From the NCBI GenBank assembly GCA_946478645.1, contig CAMLCW010000072.1, forward strand, positions 1 to 16,531: a DNA stretch of 16,531 nt, given 5' to 3'. A program made the translations under genes and the position numbers. The first letter of the stretch is position 1. Every line of letters starts with the position of its first letter. This document shows, piece after piece, positions 16,042-16,531 of this stretch. Under the pieces are notes generated by a model that was not told where the DNA came from, did no database searches, and saw nothing but the letters and a program-made list of their open reading frames with translations. Source of the DNA: an uncultured Variovorax sp. (GTDB lineage Bacteria; Pseudomonadota; Gammaproteobacteria; Burkholderiales; Burkholderiaceae).

Positions 16042-16077
16042 AAAAGGCCGGCCACTCTCGCGAGTGGCCGGCCTTTT
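16042..16077. terminator. Strong bidirectional rho-independent terminator between dctM and dctP
   Basis: A perfect 16-bp stem (AAAAGGCCGGCCACTC at 16042-16057 and its complement at 16062-16077) closes on the four-base loop TCGC. The A run on the left and T run on the right let it work on both strands. It lies in the 97-base gap between the convergent dctM and dctP genes, exactly where a shared terminator is expected. Confidence 0.93.
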
Positions 16078-16116
16078 CTGTTGTGCGTCCGGCGTTTTGC
16101 TGGCCGGCGCGTTCGA

Positions 16117-16531
16117 TCAGATCTTGACCGAGTTCATGTACTGGTTGAACGGATACTCCGAGAAGCGGTTCCACAGGATCTGGTCGCGCTGGAAGGTGCG
16201 CATGTCCTGGTGGATCTTCTTGAACTCGGGCGACTTGGCTTCATGCATCGCGAAGACTTCCATCGAGGCCTTGAAGCCAGCGTCCATCACCGCCTTCGGG
16301 AAGGCCTTGAGCTGGGTCTTGTCGGCCACGAGCTTCTTCAGCGCGATGGGGTTGTAGGCGTCGTACTTGGCGAGCATGTCGCGCGCGGCAACCTTGGTGG
16401 CCGCATTGAGGATCGCCTTGTTCTCGTCCGACAGCTTGGCGTAGGCCTTGTTGTTGATGAAGAACTCGAGGTCGGCGCCGCCTTCCCACCAGCCGGGGTA
16501 GTAGTAGTACGGCGCGACCTTGTTGAAGCCC
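16117..16531 (-). CDS. dctP: TRAP transporter substrate-binding protein, DctP/TakP family (partial, C-terminal)
   Basis: The C-terminal 137 residues of a periplasmic TRAP binding protein run off the right edge of the window. The visible part contains FNKVAPYYYYPGWWEGGADL, where YxxPGWWEGG is typical of the TakP-like group that binds 2-oxo acids and related organic acids, and then the long C-terminal helices (KLSDENKAILNAATKVAARD, ending FNQYMNSVKI). It should deliver its ligand to the DctQ-DctM membrane pair encoded next to it. Unlike the common dctPQM order on one strand, it is convergent with dctQM and must have its own promoter outside the window. The substrate is inferred only from the family. 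Confidence 0.92.
   Translation of the reverse strand, partial: GFNKVAPYYYYPGWWEGGADLEFFINNKAYAKLSDENKAILNAATKVAARDMLAKYDAYNPIALKKLVADKTQLKAFPKAVMDAGFKASMEVFAMHEAKSPEFKKIHQDMRTFQRDQILWNRFSEYPFNQYMNSVKI

Noticed and set aside
14067..16055. A 662-residue frame antisense to dctM
   Set aside because: His/Gln/Glu-rich mirror of a membrane protein gene; no motif or plausible start signal.

Overview
The window is GC-rich with long overlapping antisense reading frames. Its gene families (LivHK-type ABC importer, LysR and GntR regulators, two families of secondary or TRAP importers, an EgtB/SenA-like enzyme) look like a betaproteobacterium of the Comamonadaceae, most like Variovorax. This assignment is an inference from gene content and protein style, not from a marker gene. 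No rRNA, tRNA, CRISPR array or recognisable insertion sequence was seen.

Layout. 1-1711 (minus): start of a branched-chain-amino-acid-type ABC permease (livH, cut by the window edge) behind its periplasmic binding protein. Both are probably controlled by the divergent GntR/FadR-type regulator at 1897-2679, and a good promoter with a dyad in its spacer lies between them. 2687-4756 (minus): a secreted protein of unknown function and a monoacylglycerol-lipase-like hydrolase. 4757-7008: an accessory stretch with visibly lower GC. It holds an ORF6N-domain gene, the remains of a frameshifted gene, a pRiA4b ORF-3-type gene that appears to have a premature stop, and a striking set of inverted repeats. 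7022-9421: a LysR regulator divergent from an omega-amino-acid:pyruvate transaminase. 9493-12041: a ModE/LysR-HTH regulator fused to a ligand-binding domain, overlapping a major-facilitator transporter by a few bases. 12054-13361 (minus): a selenoneine/ergothioneine-synthase-like non-heme iron enzyme whose iron motif is altered. 13514-16531: a TRAP transporter whose two membrane genes (dctQ, dctM) converge on the gene for the binding protein (dctP, cut by the window edge), with a strong bidirectional terminator between them.

The chromosomal parts describe an importer-rich scavenging lifestyle in which local regulators sit beside the transport or catabolic genes they probably control. The least ordinary part is the 4.8-7.0 kb island. 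Its ORF6N gene contains a perfect 13-bp-arm palindrome inside the coding sequence, and a second palindrome of the same 21-bp form lies 33 bp beyond the stop codon, suggesting a DNA site recognised by the gene's own product. An unrelated perfect 13-bp-arm palindrome lies in the apparent read-through tail of the pRiA4b ORF-3-type gene. The other point of biochemical interest is the His-to-Arg change in the HX3HXE iron motif of the SenA/EgtB-like enzyme.
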